From: Oscillospiraceae bacterium
GTDB lineage: Bacteria; Bacillota; Clostridia; Oscillospirales; Oscillospiraceae
Assembly (NCBI GenBank): GCA_031261325.1
Contig: JAISKH010000033.1
Coordinates: forward strand, 1-37,658
Length of the DNA stretch: 37,658 bases
Direction of reading: 5' to 3'
Positions 8,647-16,887 of this stretch are shown one piece after another. Every line of letters begins with the position of its first letter. Position 1 is the stretch's first letter. The notes under the pieces were generated by a model that worked only from the letters and a program-made list of their open reading frames with translations, was not told the DNA's origin and made no database searches. The position numbers were made by a program, and so were the translations under genes.

Positions 8647-9255
8647 CGTAAAATGAGGAGTGACCTATGCTTACACCGCAAGAAATAAAGGACAAAGCAT
8701 TTGAGAAGGTCGTTTTCGGCGGATACGACCCCGACCTTGTTGATGATTTTCGCGGCAAGGTGTTTGAGGACTACACCGCGATGTCCGAGGAAAACGCCAA
8801 GCTTAAAAGCAAGATTAAGGTGCTCGTCGATAGGGTTGAGGAAGACCGCAATAAGTTTGAGGAATACCGCTCGGCAAAGGACAGTATGCGCACGGCGTTA
8901 ACCAACGCGCAGAAGCAGGGCACCGAAATTGTCGGTCTGCTGGGCAACCTGCTTGACAAGTTGTAGAACATCGGTCTGTATTTCTAGCGTATAATAAGGA
9001 GTGACACTATGCTTACACCGCAAGAAATAAAGGGCAAAGAATTTGAGAAAGTCGTGTTCGGCGGATACAGCCCCGACCCTGTTGAGGATTTCCGCGACAA
9101 GGTAATTGAGGACTACACCTCGCTGTACAAGGAAAACGCCATTCTTAAAAGCAAGATTAAGGTGCTCGTCGAAAAGGTTGAGGAATACCGCTCGACGGAG
9201 GACAGTATGCGCATGGCGTTATTCAACGCGCAGAAGCAGGGCACCGAAATTGTCG
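8589..9255 (+). repeat. Tandem duplication of the sepF 3' end plus divIVA 5' end
   Basis: Unit 1 (8589 to about 8929) holds the last roughly 55 bp of sepF, its TAG stop, the spacer with SD, and the first 88 codons of a divIVA gene. Unit 2 (8930 to about 9250) repeats the same order: TGTCGGTCTGCTGGGC, the CGGTCTGTATTTCTAGCG block, SD, and ATGCTTACACCGCAAG. The offset is 342 bp, with a 21-bp deletion in unit 2 (or insertion in unit 1). The junctions share a TGTCG microhomology at 8589-8593, 8930-8934 and 9251-9255, consistent with a microhomology-mediated tandem duplication. The two DivIVA stretches are only about 78% identical in protein, so the event is not recent. Confidence 0.9.
8667..8966 (+). 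CDS. Short DivIVA N-domain/SepF-tail chimera
   Basis: A 99-aa ORF with its own SD (AATGAGGAGTG). Residues 1-88 are a DivIVA N-terminal domain: LTPQEIKDKAFEKVVFGGYD, DLVDDFRGKV, then coiled-coil sequence. Residues 89-99 (VGLLGNLLDKL) are the duplicated C-terminus of SepF, fused in frame at the duplication junction. A TAG follows where sepF has GAG; without it the ORF would run on through NIGLYF to the ancestral sepF stop. The product would keep the DivIVA membrane-targeting domain and the start of its coiled coil but no oligomerising tail. The reading frame is intact and residues are closer to the DivIVA consensus than in the full-length copy, so it may be expressed. It could equally be a slowly decaying remnant. 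Confidence 0.7.
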   Translation: MLTPQEIKDKAFEKVVFGGYDPDLVDDFRGKVFEDYTAMSEENAKLKSKIKVLVDRVEEDRNKFEEYRSAKDSMRTALTNAQKQGTEIVGLLGNLLDKL

Positions 9256-9860
9256 AAGCGGCAAGGCAGCGGCGCGACGAGATTAACGAACAGGTTGAGC
9301 GCGAGCTTGAAGAGCGCACGCGTCAAATTCGCGACCTTATCGCGGACGAGCAGGCGCGACTTGAAGCCGCGCGCGCTTCAACGCAGCGGTTCCTGCAATC
9401 CTCCAAGGAGGTTATGCGCAGTCACGCCGAGTTTCTCTCCCGTATCGACGAGATACACCACGAGCCGGAGCCCGCGCCGCCGCCACCCACGCGTGAGCAG
9501 ACGATTCAGGACGCGGCTATCGAGATTGGCAGCGCGGTGGAGCGTTTGACGGACGACACGCCCGACATTCGCGAGCGGTTTGACGCGCCCGAGCCTGTGC
9601 GCGCGGAGCCGCAACCTCAGGCGAAGCCCAAGCAGGAATACGCAAAACCCGAGCCTGTCAAGTCAGAACCCGTAGTAGCCGAGCAAGCCGATTCCGCGCC
9701 GCAGTATAACGACGAGGGCGAGCCGACGAAGCACTACTCCGCCAAGTCTTACAATGACGAGGATTCGCCGACGATTTCGCGCCCGCGCACGGATTTTAAC
9801 GACCTTGACAAGTACTTCGGCTCGAACGCGAAGAAGAACGAAACAAAAAAGGGCGAGTAG
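9009..9860 (+). CDS. divIVA: DivIVA family cell division/polarity protein
   Basis: Coiled-coil scaffold that binds negatively curved membrane at septa and poles. The N-terminal domain (1-60) reads LTPQEIKGKEFEKVVFGGYS. A long coiled coil follows (about 45-145, with QVERELEERTRQIRDLIADEQ-like heptads). A disordered Pro/Glu-rich tail (150-283, EPEPAPPPP and repeated KPEPV/KSEPV) ends in Lys/Asp-rich sequence. It has an AAGGAGTG SD and sits in the canonical sepF-divIVA-ileS order. Compared with the upstream short copy it lacks seven residues in the coiled coil (59/60 boundary) and carries GYSPDPVEDF where the short copy has GYDPDLVDDF. Confidence 0.92.
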   Translation: MLTPQEIKGKEFEKVVFGGYSPDPVEDFRDKVIEDYTSLYKENAILKSKIKVLVEKVEEYRSTEDSMRMALFNAQKQGTEIVEAARQRRDEINEQVERELEERTRQIRDLIADEQARLEAARASTQRFLQSSKEVMRSHAEFLSRIDEIHHEPEPAPPPPTREQTIQDAAIEIGSAVERLTDDTPDIRERFDAPEPVRAEPQPQAKPKQEYAKPEPVKSEPVVAEQADSAPQYNDEGEPTKHYSAKSYNDEDSPTISRPRTDFNDLDKYFGSNAKKNETKKGE

Positions 9861-9887
9861 CCCGTAATATGGGGGCGAGTAGCCCGT
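9851..9887 (+). repeat. 15-bp direct repeat at the divIVA stop
   Basis: GGGCGAGTAGCCCGT occurs at 9851-9865 and again at 9873-9887. Each copy can fold as a small GGGC-GAGTA-GCCC hairpin. The first copy contains the divIVA stop codon (TAG). Confidence 0.8.
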
Positions 9888-9916
9888 TATGTCAATATTG
9901 AACGCGAAATAACCGT

Positions 9917-9951
9917 AAAAGCCTGTTCTCAACACGGACAGGCTTTTAGGA
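9917..9951 (+). terminator. Hairpin between divIVA and ileS
   Basis: AAAAGCCTGT (9917-9926) pairs with ACAGGCTTTT (9938-9947) around an 11-nt loop and ends in TTTT. It is likely a terminator or partial attenuator. The ileS leader here is only about 120 nt and shows no T-box element. Confidence 0.6.
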
Positions 9952-9980
9952 ATGTATATACCGATTGGAGACTGAATCCC

Positions 9981-12770
9981 ATGAGTCAAGACGCTACAAC
10001 TAACAACAAAGACTACAACGCAACACTAAACCTGCCGCACACGGATTTTCAGATGCGCGCGGGGCTGGCAAAGCGCGAACCCGACATGCTCGCGGGGTTT
10101 TACGAGCGCGACATTTACGGCGGCTTGATGGCAAAAAACGCCGATAAGCCGCTGTTCGTCCTGCATGACGGGCCGCCGTTTTCCAATGGCGACATTCATA
10201 TCGGCACGGCGATGAACAAGCTGCTGAAGGACTTTATCGTGCGCTACAAAAACATGGCGGGCTTCCGCTCGCCGTATGTCCCGGGGTGGGACAACCACGG
10301 TATGCCCATTGAGTCCGCGATAATCAAGAAGAACAAGCTCGACCGCAAGAAGATGTCCGTCACCGAATTTCGGGACGCGTGCCGCGCGTTCGCGCTCGAC
10401 TTCGTGAACCGTCAGCGCGAGCAGTTCAAGCGGCTCGGCGTAATCGGCGACTGGGACAACCCGTACCTCACGCTCGACCCCGCGTTTGAGGCGGAGGAGG
10501 TGCGCGTGTTCGGCGCGATGTACGAAAAGGGCTTTATCTACAAGGGGTTGAAGCCCGTTTACTGGTGCCCGACGGACGAGACGGCTCTCGCCGAAGCGGA
10601 GATTGAGTACGCGGACGACCCGTGCACCGCCGTGTTCGTAAAGTTCCGCGCGAACGCTTATGAGGACACGTATTTCGTCATTTGGACGACGACGACGTGG
10701 ACGCTGCCCGGCAACCTCGCAATCTGCCTGAACCCCGAGCTTGAGTACGCGTTTGTCAAGGTCGGCGGCGAGACTTACATCATCGCGGACGCGCTTGTTG
10801 AGTCTGTGTGCAAAAAGGCGGGCATCGACGAATACGAAGTCACGGGCAAGCAGCTCGGCGCCGCATTTGAGCTGCAAACGGCGCGGCACCCGTTCTATGA
10901 GCGCGACAGCCTTGTCATTCTCGGCGACCACGTTACGACCGACGCGGGCACGGGCTGCGTGCACACCGCGCCCGGCTTCGGCGCGGACGACTTTACCGTG
11001 TGCCGCAATTACCCGCAGCTTTCCGTCATAGTTCCCGTCGATTCGCGCGGGATATTGACGGAGGACGCGCTGCAATACGCGGGTCTGCATTACTCCAAGG
11101 CGAACGACGCGATATTTGCCGACATGCAAGCCTCCGGCGCGCTGTTCTATTCCGAGAGGATTACGCACTCGTACCCGCATTGCTGGCGTTGCAAAAACCC
11201 GATAATCTTCCGCGCGACGGAGCAATGGTTCGCGTCCGTGGACGCGATTAAGGACGCCGCCGCCGACTCTTGCGACGACATTCAATGGTTCCCCGAGTGG
11301 GGGCATGACCGCATGGTCGCGATGATACGCGAGCGCAGCGACTGGTGCATTTCGCGCCAACGTCATTGGGGCTTGCCGATACCCGTGTTCTATTGCGACG
11401 ACTGCAATAAGCCCGTCTGCACGCCGGAATCAATCGAAGCGGTGTCCGCTCTGTTTGCGGAGCAAGGCTCCAACGCTTGGTTTGAGCGCGAGGCGGAGGA
11501 CATTCTGCCGCGTGGCTTTAAGTGCCCGCATTGCGGCGGAGCGCACTTCACGCATGAGACTGACACGCTTGACGGTTGGTTTGACAGCGGCAGCACTCAC
11601 GCCGCCGTACTTGAGAAGTTCGCGGGACTTCACTCTCCCGCCGACATTTACCTTGAGGGCGGGGACCAGTATCGCGGATGGTTCCAGTCGTCGATGCTCA
11701 CCTCGATTGCGACGCGCGGGCGCGCGCCTTACAAGACGATAATCACCCACGGTTGGACGGTGGATGGCGAGGGAAAGGCGATGCACAAATCCGCCGGCAA
11801 CTCCGTCTCGCCCGACGAGGTTATCAAGGACTACGGCGCGGACATTCTGCGTCTCTGGGTCGCTTCTACCGATTACCGCGCCGACGTGCGCATATCGAAG
11901 GACATACTGAAGCAATTGTCCGACATTTACCTGAAAATTCGCAACACCGCGCGCTATATTCTCGGCAATCTCGAAAAGTTCGACCCGAACGAGCGCGTGC
12001 CGTTCGCGGAGATGGAGCCGATTGACCGCTGGGCTGTCTCGAAGTTGAACGCGCTTGTCGCCCGCGTCCGCGCCGCGTATGACACTTACGAGTACCACAC
12101 GACGTATCACGGCATACACAACTTCTGCGCCGTTGACCTGTCGAACTTCTATCTCGACGTTATCAAGGACAGATTGTATTGCGACGAGCGGAACGGTCAT
12201 TCCCGCCGCAGCGCGCAGTCCGCGATTTACCTGATACTCGACGCGCTGACGCGTATGCTTGCCCCGCTGCTTGCATTCACGGCGGAGGAAATTTGGGCGG
12301 AAATGCCGCACCACAAGGAAGCGGACGCGCGCTCCGTGCTGTACAACGACATGCCGTCGTATGAACCCGCGCTCGCGCTGACGGACGCGGAAGCCGCCAG
12401 ATGGGAAAAGCTGCTCACCCTGCGCACGGAGGCGAACAAGGCACTCGAGGTTGCCCGCGCGGACAAGGTTATTGGCAAGCCGCTTGAAGCGGAGGTCACG
12501 CTCTACATCTCGCCGAGCGAGCTTGAGAAGTACAAGGACGCGCTTACGGAGCCGCTCGCACCATTGTTCATCGTGTCGCGCGTGGACATTGCGCCGCTCT
12601 CGCCCGAGGCATTTGCCAGCAGCGGCGGAATGCGTGAGCTGACGTTCTCCGTCCGCGCATCGGAGCAACCCAAGTGCGCGCGCTGTTGGACGCACAATGA
12701 GCACATCGGAGAACACGCGGAGCACCCCGCGCTCTGCCCCCGCTGTGTTGACGTTGTGACGAACCTGTAA
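9981..12770 (+). CDS. ileS: Isoleucyl-tRNA synthetase
   Basis: Class I synthetase that charges tRNA-Ile and edits valine. The HIGH-type motif is HIGT in SNGDIHIGTAMNK (residues 73-76). The CP1 editing domain contains TWTLPGNLAICLNP and DAGTGCVHTAPGFGADD. GWFDSGSTHAAV and the KMSKS-equivalent AMHKSAGNS (near 599) complete the active site. An anticodon-binding domain and a C-terminal zinc ribbon (CARCWTHNE...CPRC) follow. Length (929 aa) is normal for the bacterial form. The SD is TTGGAGAC. It lies in the usual divIVA-ileS-lspA order, so translation and envelope genes are co-transcribed. Confidence 0.98.
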   Translation: MSQDATTNNKDYNATLNLPHTDFQMRAGLAKREPDMLAGFYERDIYGGLMAKNADKPLFVLHDGPPFSNGDIHIGTAMNKLLKDFIVRYKNMAGFRSPYVPGWDNHGMPIESAIIKKNKLDRKKMSVTEFRDACRAFALDFVNRQREQFKRLGVIGDWDNPYLTLDPAFEAEEVRVFGAMYEKGFIYKGLKPVYWCPTDETALAEAEIEYADDPCTAVFVKFRANAYEDTYFVIWTTTTWTLPGNLAICLNPELEYAFVKVGGETYIIADALVESVCKKAGIDEYEVTGKQLGAAFELQTARHPFYERDSLVILGDHVTTDAGTGCVHTAPGFGADDFTVCRNYPQLSVIVPVDSRGILTEDALQYAGLHYSKANDAIFADMQASGALFYSERITHSYPHCWRCKNPIIFRATEQWFASVDAIKDAAADSCDDIQWFPEWGHDRMVAMIRERSDWCISRQRHWGLPIPVFYCDDCNKPVCTPESIEAVSALFAEQGSNAWFEREAEDILPRGFKCPHCGGAHFTHETDTLDGWFDSGSTHAAVLEKFAGLHSPADIYLEGGDQYRGWFQSSMLTSIATRGRAPYKTIITHGWTVDGEGKAMHKSAGNSVSPDEVIKDYGADILRLWVASTDYRADVRISKDILKQLSDIYLKIRNTARYILGNLEKFDPNERVPFAEMEPIDRWAVSKLNALVARVRAAYDTYEYHTTYHGIHNFCAVDLSNFYLDVIKDRLYCDERNGHSRRSAQSAIYLILDALTRMLAPLLAFTAEEIWAEMPHHKEADARSVLYNDMPSYEPALALTDAEAARWEKLLTLRTEANKALEVARADKVIGKPLEAEVTLYISPSELEKYKDALTEPLAPLFIVSRVDIAPLSPEAFASSGGMRELTFSVRASEQPKCARCWTHNEHIGEHAEHPALCPRCVDVVTNL

Positions 12771-12780
12771 CGCGCGGGTA

Positions 12781-13542
12781 ATGGTCACTATGCTGTATTT
12801 TGTCTTTGCCGGTCTTGCCGCGATGCTCGACCAAATGTTTAAGCTGTGGATAGGCTCAATGGTTCCGGCGAACACGCGCGTTATCCTTATCCCGGGCGTT
12901 CTGAACCTGACGAACATTCAGAACACGGGCGCGGCGTTCTCCATGCTTGAAAACCACAAATGGGCGGTCACGGCGCTCTCCGCCGTCGGCGTGCTGTTGC
13001 TCTGTTACCTGCTGTACATGTATCGCGGCAGGAGCGTAATGCAGTTCGCGCTTTCGGGCGTGCTCGGCGGCGGGCTCGGCAACCTGCTCGACCGTTTGCT
13101 GCGCGGCAGCGTGACCGATATGTTTGAGTTCGCGTTCGTCAAGTTCGCAATCTTCAACGTCGCGGATTGCTTTATCGTCGTCGGCGGAATCGCGTTCGTC
13201 CTCCTGCTCCTGCTAGATATGCGCGCAAAGCCGCATGTACACGAGTTTGACGACGACGATGAGCATGAACATGACAATGAGGACGACGACGCGCCTGAAG
13301 TTGCGCCTGACGTTGAGCCTGAAAAGCCTGTCAAGCCCGTCAAGGCGGCAAAACGCGCCAAGCCGATTAAACGCGCCAAGCGTGTGGTTGAAGCCGAGAC
13401 GGAGGACGATTATGCCCCGCCGGAAGCGGACGGCGACGATGAGATTACGGAGTTCCGCATACTTGAGGAGTACCATTACGAGCAGATGATGCGCGAATTT
13501 GACAGCAAATTATACGATGATAACGACTCTGACCCCGAGTGA
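12781..13542 (+). CDS. lspA: Lipoprotein signal peptidase LspA with a long charged C-terminal tail
   Basis: Aspartic protease that removes signal peptides from prolipoproteins in the membrane. Residues 1-150 form the four-TM LspA domain with NIQNTGAAFSML, GGLGNLLDRLLRGSVTDMFEF and FNVADCFIVVGG, which carry the two catalytic Asp (NLLDR and NVAD). The tail of about 105 residues is not part of LspA. It is His/Asp-rich (HEFDDDDEHEHDNEDDD), then Lys/Ala/Pro-rich (KPVKPVKAAKRAKPIKRAK), then acidic. It is predicted to be cytoplasmic and disordered. The SD is weak, so translation probably depends on ileS 10 bp upstream; the ATG at 12790 is an alternative start. The 3' end overlaps rluD by 26 bp. Confidence 0.93.
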   Translation: MVTMLYFVFAGLAAMLDQMFKLWIGSMVPANTRVILIPGVLNLTNIQNTGAAFSMLENHKWAVTALSAVGVLLLCYLLYMYRGRSVMQFALSGVLGGGLGNLLDRLLRGSVTDMFEFAFVKFAIFNVADCFIVVGGIAFVLLLLLDMRAKPHVHEFDDDDEHEHDNEDDDAPEVAPDVEPEKPVKPVKAAKRAKPIKRAKRVVEAETEDDYAPPEADGDDEITEFRILEEYHYEQMMREFDSKLYDDNDSDPE

Positions 13543-14443
13543 GCCGCACGTCGGCACGCGGCTTGACGTGTACCTCGCGTCCGCAATCCCGAATCTTTCG
13601 CGCAGCGCGGCGACGCGCCTGATTGAAAGCGGCGGGGTAATACTGCGCGGCAAGCCCGCGCCCAAGTCGCACAAGCTCGCTCTCGGCGACGTGTTCACCG
13701 TCGCCCTGCCGGAGGAACCGGAAACGGCGGAGGTCGCCGCGCAGGACATCGCGCTCGATGTAGTGTATGAGGACGCGGACGTTATCGCCGTCAACAAGCC
13801 GCGCGGCATGGTGGTTCACCCCGCGCCGGGGCACGCGGACGGCACGCTCGTCAACGCCCTGCTCCACCATTGCGGCGGAAGCCTTTCCGGCATTGGCGGC
13901 GTTATCCGCCCCGGCATAGTTCACCGCATTGACAAGGACACCTCGGGCTTAATCCTCGCCGCGAAGAACGACTTTTCGCACAGGCGGCTCTCCGCGCAGC
14001 TTGCCGACCGCTCGCTCTCACGCGAGTATGAGACGGTCGTGCGCGGCAACATTCGCGACGACGGCGGAACCGTAAACGCCCCAATCGGGCGCAGCCGCAC
14101 GGACCGCAAGAAAATGGCGGTCATAGACGACGGCTCGCGCGCGCGCGGCGCGGTCACGCACTACACGGTTATCGCGCGCTACGTCGGTTACACGCACCTT
14201 GCCTGCAAGCTTGAGACGGGACGCACGCACCAGATACGCGTCCACATGGCGCACATCGGGCACCCCGTACTCGGCGATACCGTATACGGGCAAAAGTCGC
14301 CCGAGCTTGGACTGACGGGTCAATGCCTGCACGCGCGCAAATTGCGCTTCATTCACCCGCGCACGGGGGAACCCGTTGAGCTGACGACCCCGCTGCCCGA
14401 ATATTTTGAGCAAATCCTCACAAAACTGAGGACGCGCAACTGA
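13517..14443 (+). CDS. rluD: RluA/RluD-family 23S rRNA pseudouridine synthase
   Basis: Isomerises uridine to pseudouridine in rRNA. The S4-like RNA-binding domain (residues 8-70, GTRLDVYLAS, SRSAATRLIESGGVILRGK) precedes the catalytic domain. That domain has NKPRGMVVHPAPGH, the catalytic HRIDKDTSGL (Asp), LETGRTHQIRVHMAHIGHPVLGD and LHARKLRFIHP. The ATG at 13517 gives MITTLTPSEPH and is preferred; a TTG at 13499 would add six residues inside lspA. The exact target uridines cannot be told from sequence, and the lspA neighbour suggests the YlyB-type Gram-positive member. Confidence 0.93.
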   Translation: MITTLTPSEPHVGTRLDVYLASAIPNLSRSAATRLIESGGVILRGKPAPKSHKLALGDVFTVALPEEPETAEVAAQDIALDVVYEDADVIAVNKPRGMVVHPAPGHADGTLVNALLHHCGGSLSGIGGVIRPGIVHRIDKDTSGLILAAKNDFSHRRLSAQLADRSLSREYETVVRGNIRDDGGTVNAPIGRSRTDRKKMAVIDDGSRARGAVTHYTVIARYVGYTHLACKLETGRTHQIRVHMAHIGHPVLGDTVYGQKSPELGLTGQCLHARKLRFIHPRTGEPVELTTPLPEYFEQILTKLRTRN

Positions 14444-14459
14444 TGAGAGGTGGTACCCT

Positions 14460-16355
14460 GTGGACTACGGATTTTTAACTTACCTGTTTCCCGCCGCCGT
14501 GCTTGCGGGGCTGTTTCTGTTCTATAGGTACTACTACTACGCCGTGCGCCCGCGACTGGGCACGACGGAGTGGATAACGCGCGCCGTCACGAAGCCGGTG
14601 TTCCGCTTTGAGTTCAAGATGCACACGCTGGACGGCAAGGACGTGCTCGCCGCCGCGATTATTACCGTCGTGTTCGCCGCGCTCGCGCTGTTCGCACTCG
14701 GCGACTTTTCCGCGCCGCAGTCGTTCCTGTACTTCCCGAGGGACGGCGCGGAGGCGGAGCTGACACTCGCGGACGAATACGAAATTGCTTCCGTCATGTA
14801 CTACACGGGTCTGCAAACGGGCGGCTACTTGCTTGACTTTTCAACGGACGGCGAGACTTGGCAGCGGCAGGAACCCGCCGAGGGGCACGATTACGCCATG
14901 GCGCAGTCTCACGCGAACCTGTTCAAGTGGCTGTACGCCGACATTGACGAGAACGGCGTGACCGCGAAATACATTCGCATAACCTCACGCTCCGCGGCGA
15001 TGGAGCTTGGCGAGGTCGCGTTTTTTGACGCGAACGGCAAGCGTCTTGTTATCGTCAACGGCGCGCGTGAGCTGCGAGACGAGCAGCAAGTCGTTCCGCC
15101 CGAGCCGTCGTATATGAACAGCATGTATTTCGACGAGATTTATCACGGCAGAACCGCCTATGAAACCGTGCGTCAACTGACGCCGTATGAAAACTCGCAC
15201 CCGCCGCTCGGCAAGCTGATTATCTCGCTCGGTATACAGCTCTTCGGCATGACGCCGTTCGGCTGGCGGTTCATGGGCGCGGTGTTCGGCGCGCTGATGC
15301 TCGCGGTGTTTTACGTTCTTGTGACGAACATGTTCGGCAAGCGCAACGTTTCAATCTGCGCGACGCTGCTGCTTGGCTTTGACTTCATGCGCTTTGTCCA
15401 GACACGCATCGCGACGATTGACACGTTCGCCGCGTTCTTTATCCTGCTGTCCTACCTGTTCATGTACCGCTTCATCTCACAGCCGCACGACACGAAGGTG
15501 CGCGAATATATCCGCCCGCTGACGATGTCGGGGCTGTTCTTCGGCATTGGCTGCGCCAGCAAGTGGGTCGTCGTTTACGCGGGCTTCGGGCTTGCCGCGC
15601 TGTATTTTATCCACCTTATCGCAACCTACCGCTACCACTATCTGGACGGCGAGCCGTATGTTTACACAAAGCGCATGTTTAAGGTCATTCCGCTGTCGTT
15701 CCTGTTCTTCGTGCTCGTGCCAGTCGGCGTTTACTGCCTGAGCTATATACCATACGGCATGGCGCGCGACATGACGCTGCGCGGCGGTATGCTGTGGAAC
15801 CCCGCCTATTACAAGATGATTTGGGACAACCAAGTGTTCATGTACAGCTACCACTCCAACCTGAACGTTACGCACGACTACGCTTCGCGCTGGTACCAAT
15901 GGATTACGGACGCGCGACCGATATTGTTTTACCGCGCGGAGCGACCGAACGGCTTCATCTCGTCGTTCTCCTCGTTCGGCAATCCCGTTATCTGGTGGGG
16001 CGGATTTATCGCGATGGGCGCGATGGGCGTGCGGCTCGCGAAGTTCAAGGACAGCCGCTCCGCCGTTATACTCATAAGCTACCTGTCACAGATTCTGCCG
16101 TGGCTGTTCATCTCGCGCATTGTGTTCATCTATCACTATTTCCCGAGCGTGATATTCCTCGTCCTCGCCCTCGCGCACGTGCTCGATTCCGTGGAGGAGC
16201 GCGACTACAAGCGTTGGAAACGCGTGATGTACGGGTTTACCGCGTCCGCCGCCGCGCTGTTCCTGCTGTTTTACCCCGCGCTGACCGGCATTGCCGCGCC
16301 CAAGTGGTATTTCCGTTTCATTCTGCGCTGGCTGCCGAGCTGGCCGATGTTTTGA
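14460..16355 (+). CDS. PMT/GT39-family membrane glycosyltransferase with an extracytoplasmic jelly-roll-like insert
   Basis: A GT-C fold glycosyltransferase that moves a sugar from a polyprenyl-phosphate donor to an acceptor outside the membrane. Two TM segments lie at the N-terminus (about 5-24 and 63-82). Residues 90-205 look like a discoidin-like beta domain (TGLQTGGYLLDFSTDGETWQ...KYIRITSRSAAMELGEVAFFD). The PMT catalytic region starts with YFDEIYHGRTAYE (about 222, Asp-Glu pair) and SHPPLGKL, and about nine further TM segments follow. The start is GTG, with GAGAGGTGG upstream. The acceptor (protein or glycan) is unknown. The stop codon TGA is itself part of the first heptamer of a repeat array. 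Confidence 0.82.
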   Translation: MDYGFLTYLFPAAVLAGLFLFYRYYYYAVRPRLGTTEWITRAVTKPVFRFEFKMHTLDGKDVLAAAIITVVFAALALFALGDFSAPQSFLYFPRDGAEAELTLADEYEIASVMYYTGLQTGGYLLDFSTDGETWQRQEPAEGHDYAMAQSHANLFKWLYADIDENGVTAKYIRITSRSAAMELGEVAFFDANGKRLVIVNGARELRDEQQVVPPEPSYMNSMYFDEIYHGRTAYETVRQLTPYENSHPPLGKLIISLGIQLFGMTPFGWRFMGAVFGALMLAVFYVLVTNMFGKRNVSICATLLLGFDFMRFVQTRIATIDTFAAFFILLSYLFMYRFISQPHDTKVREYIRPLTMSGLFFGIGCASKWVVVYAGFGLAALYFIHLIATYRYHYLDGEPYVYTKRMFKVIPLSFLFFVLVPVGVYCLSYIPYGMARDMTLRGGMLWNPAYYKMIWDNQVFMYSYHSNLNVTHDYASRWYQWITDARPILFYRAERPNGFISSFSSFGNPVIWWGGFIAMGAMGVRLAKFKDSRSAVILISYLSQILPWLFISRIVFIYHYFPSVIFLVLALAHVLDSVEERDYKRWKRVMYGFTASAAALFLLFYPALTGIAAPKWYFRFILRWLPSWPMF

Positions 16356-16398
16356 CAATTAACAATTAACAATTGACAGTTGACAATTGGGACGGGGT
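16352..16398 (+). repeat. Heptamer array A with GGACG tag
   Basis: Five tandem TTRACAR heptamers (TTGACAA, TTAACAA, TTAACAA, TTGACAG, TTGACAA) run from 16352 to 16386, then TTGGGACGGGG. The glycosyltransferase stop codon (16353-16355) lies inside the first heptamer. The array fills most of the gap before rpiB. Confidence 0.85.
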
Positions 16399-16440
16399 TG
16401 CGGGGACTTCTGCAACACATTACATTAAGGAGTTGTTTTT

Positions 16441-16875
16441 ATGATTGCTTTGGGTTGTGACCATGGGGGGTTCGCGCTGCTCGGCGAAATTCGCAAGCTG
16501 CTTGACGCTCGTGGTTTAGAATACCGCGATTTCGGCACATACTCCGAGGAGAGCTGCGACTACCCCGTGTATGCCGAAGCGGTGGCGCGCGCCGTCGCGT
16601 CGGGCGAGTGCGGGTGCGGCATACTCGTCTGCGGCACGGGAATCGGCATGTCGATTGCGGCGAACAAGATAAAGGGCGTTCGCGCCGCGCTCTGCGGCGA
16701 CTGCTTTTCGGCGGAAATGACGCGGCGGCACAACGACGCGAACATTCTCTGTCTCGGCGCGCGCGTCACGGGCGCGGGGCTTGCGCTGAAAATCACCGAG
16801 CTGTTTCTGCACACCGAGTTTGAGGGCGGCAGGCACGCAAAGCGCGTTGACCTCATCTCCAAGCTTGAGGAATAA
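16441..16875 (+). CDS. rpiB: Ribose-5-phosphate isomerase B
   Basis: Interconverts ribose 5-phosphate and ribulose 5-phosphate in the non-oxidative pentose phosphate pathway; some homologues act on allose 6-phosphate. The 144-aa LacAB/RpiB fold shows ALGCDHGGFAL at the N-terminus, DYPVYAEAVARAV, and the catalytic Cys in LVCGTGIGMSIAANK. The RRHNDANILCLGARV segment has the phosphate-binding His. The SD is TAAGGAG upstream of the ATG. It is followed after 12 bp by a small membrane protein. Confidence 0.95.
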   Translation: MIALGCDHGGFALLGEIRKLLDARGLEYRDFGTYSEESCDYPVYAEAVARAVASGECGCGILVCGTGIGMSIAANKIKGVRAALCGDCFSAEMTRRHNDANILCLGARVTGAGLALKITELFLHTEFEGGRHAKRVDLISKLEE

Positions 16876-16887
16876 GGAGGCGTCAAT

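Noticed and set aside
9861-9980. T-box riboswitch before ileS
   Set aside because: The gap is only 120 nt and shows no T-box sequence or specifier stem.
10026-12917. Two very long - strand open frames (446 and 495 codons) opposite ileS and lspA
   Set aside because: They lie antisense to clear ileS/lspA coding sequence, have Arg/Val-rich composition typical of GC-rich shadow frames, and match no family.
16352-16400. Heptamer arrays as CRISPR or iterons
   Set aside because: Units are 7 bp without spacers, there are no cas or rep genes, and the arrays sit at gene ends.
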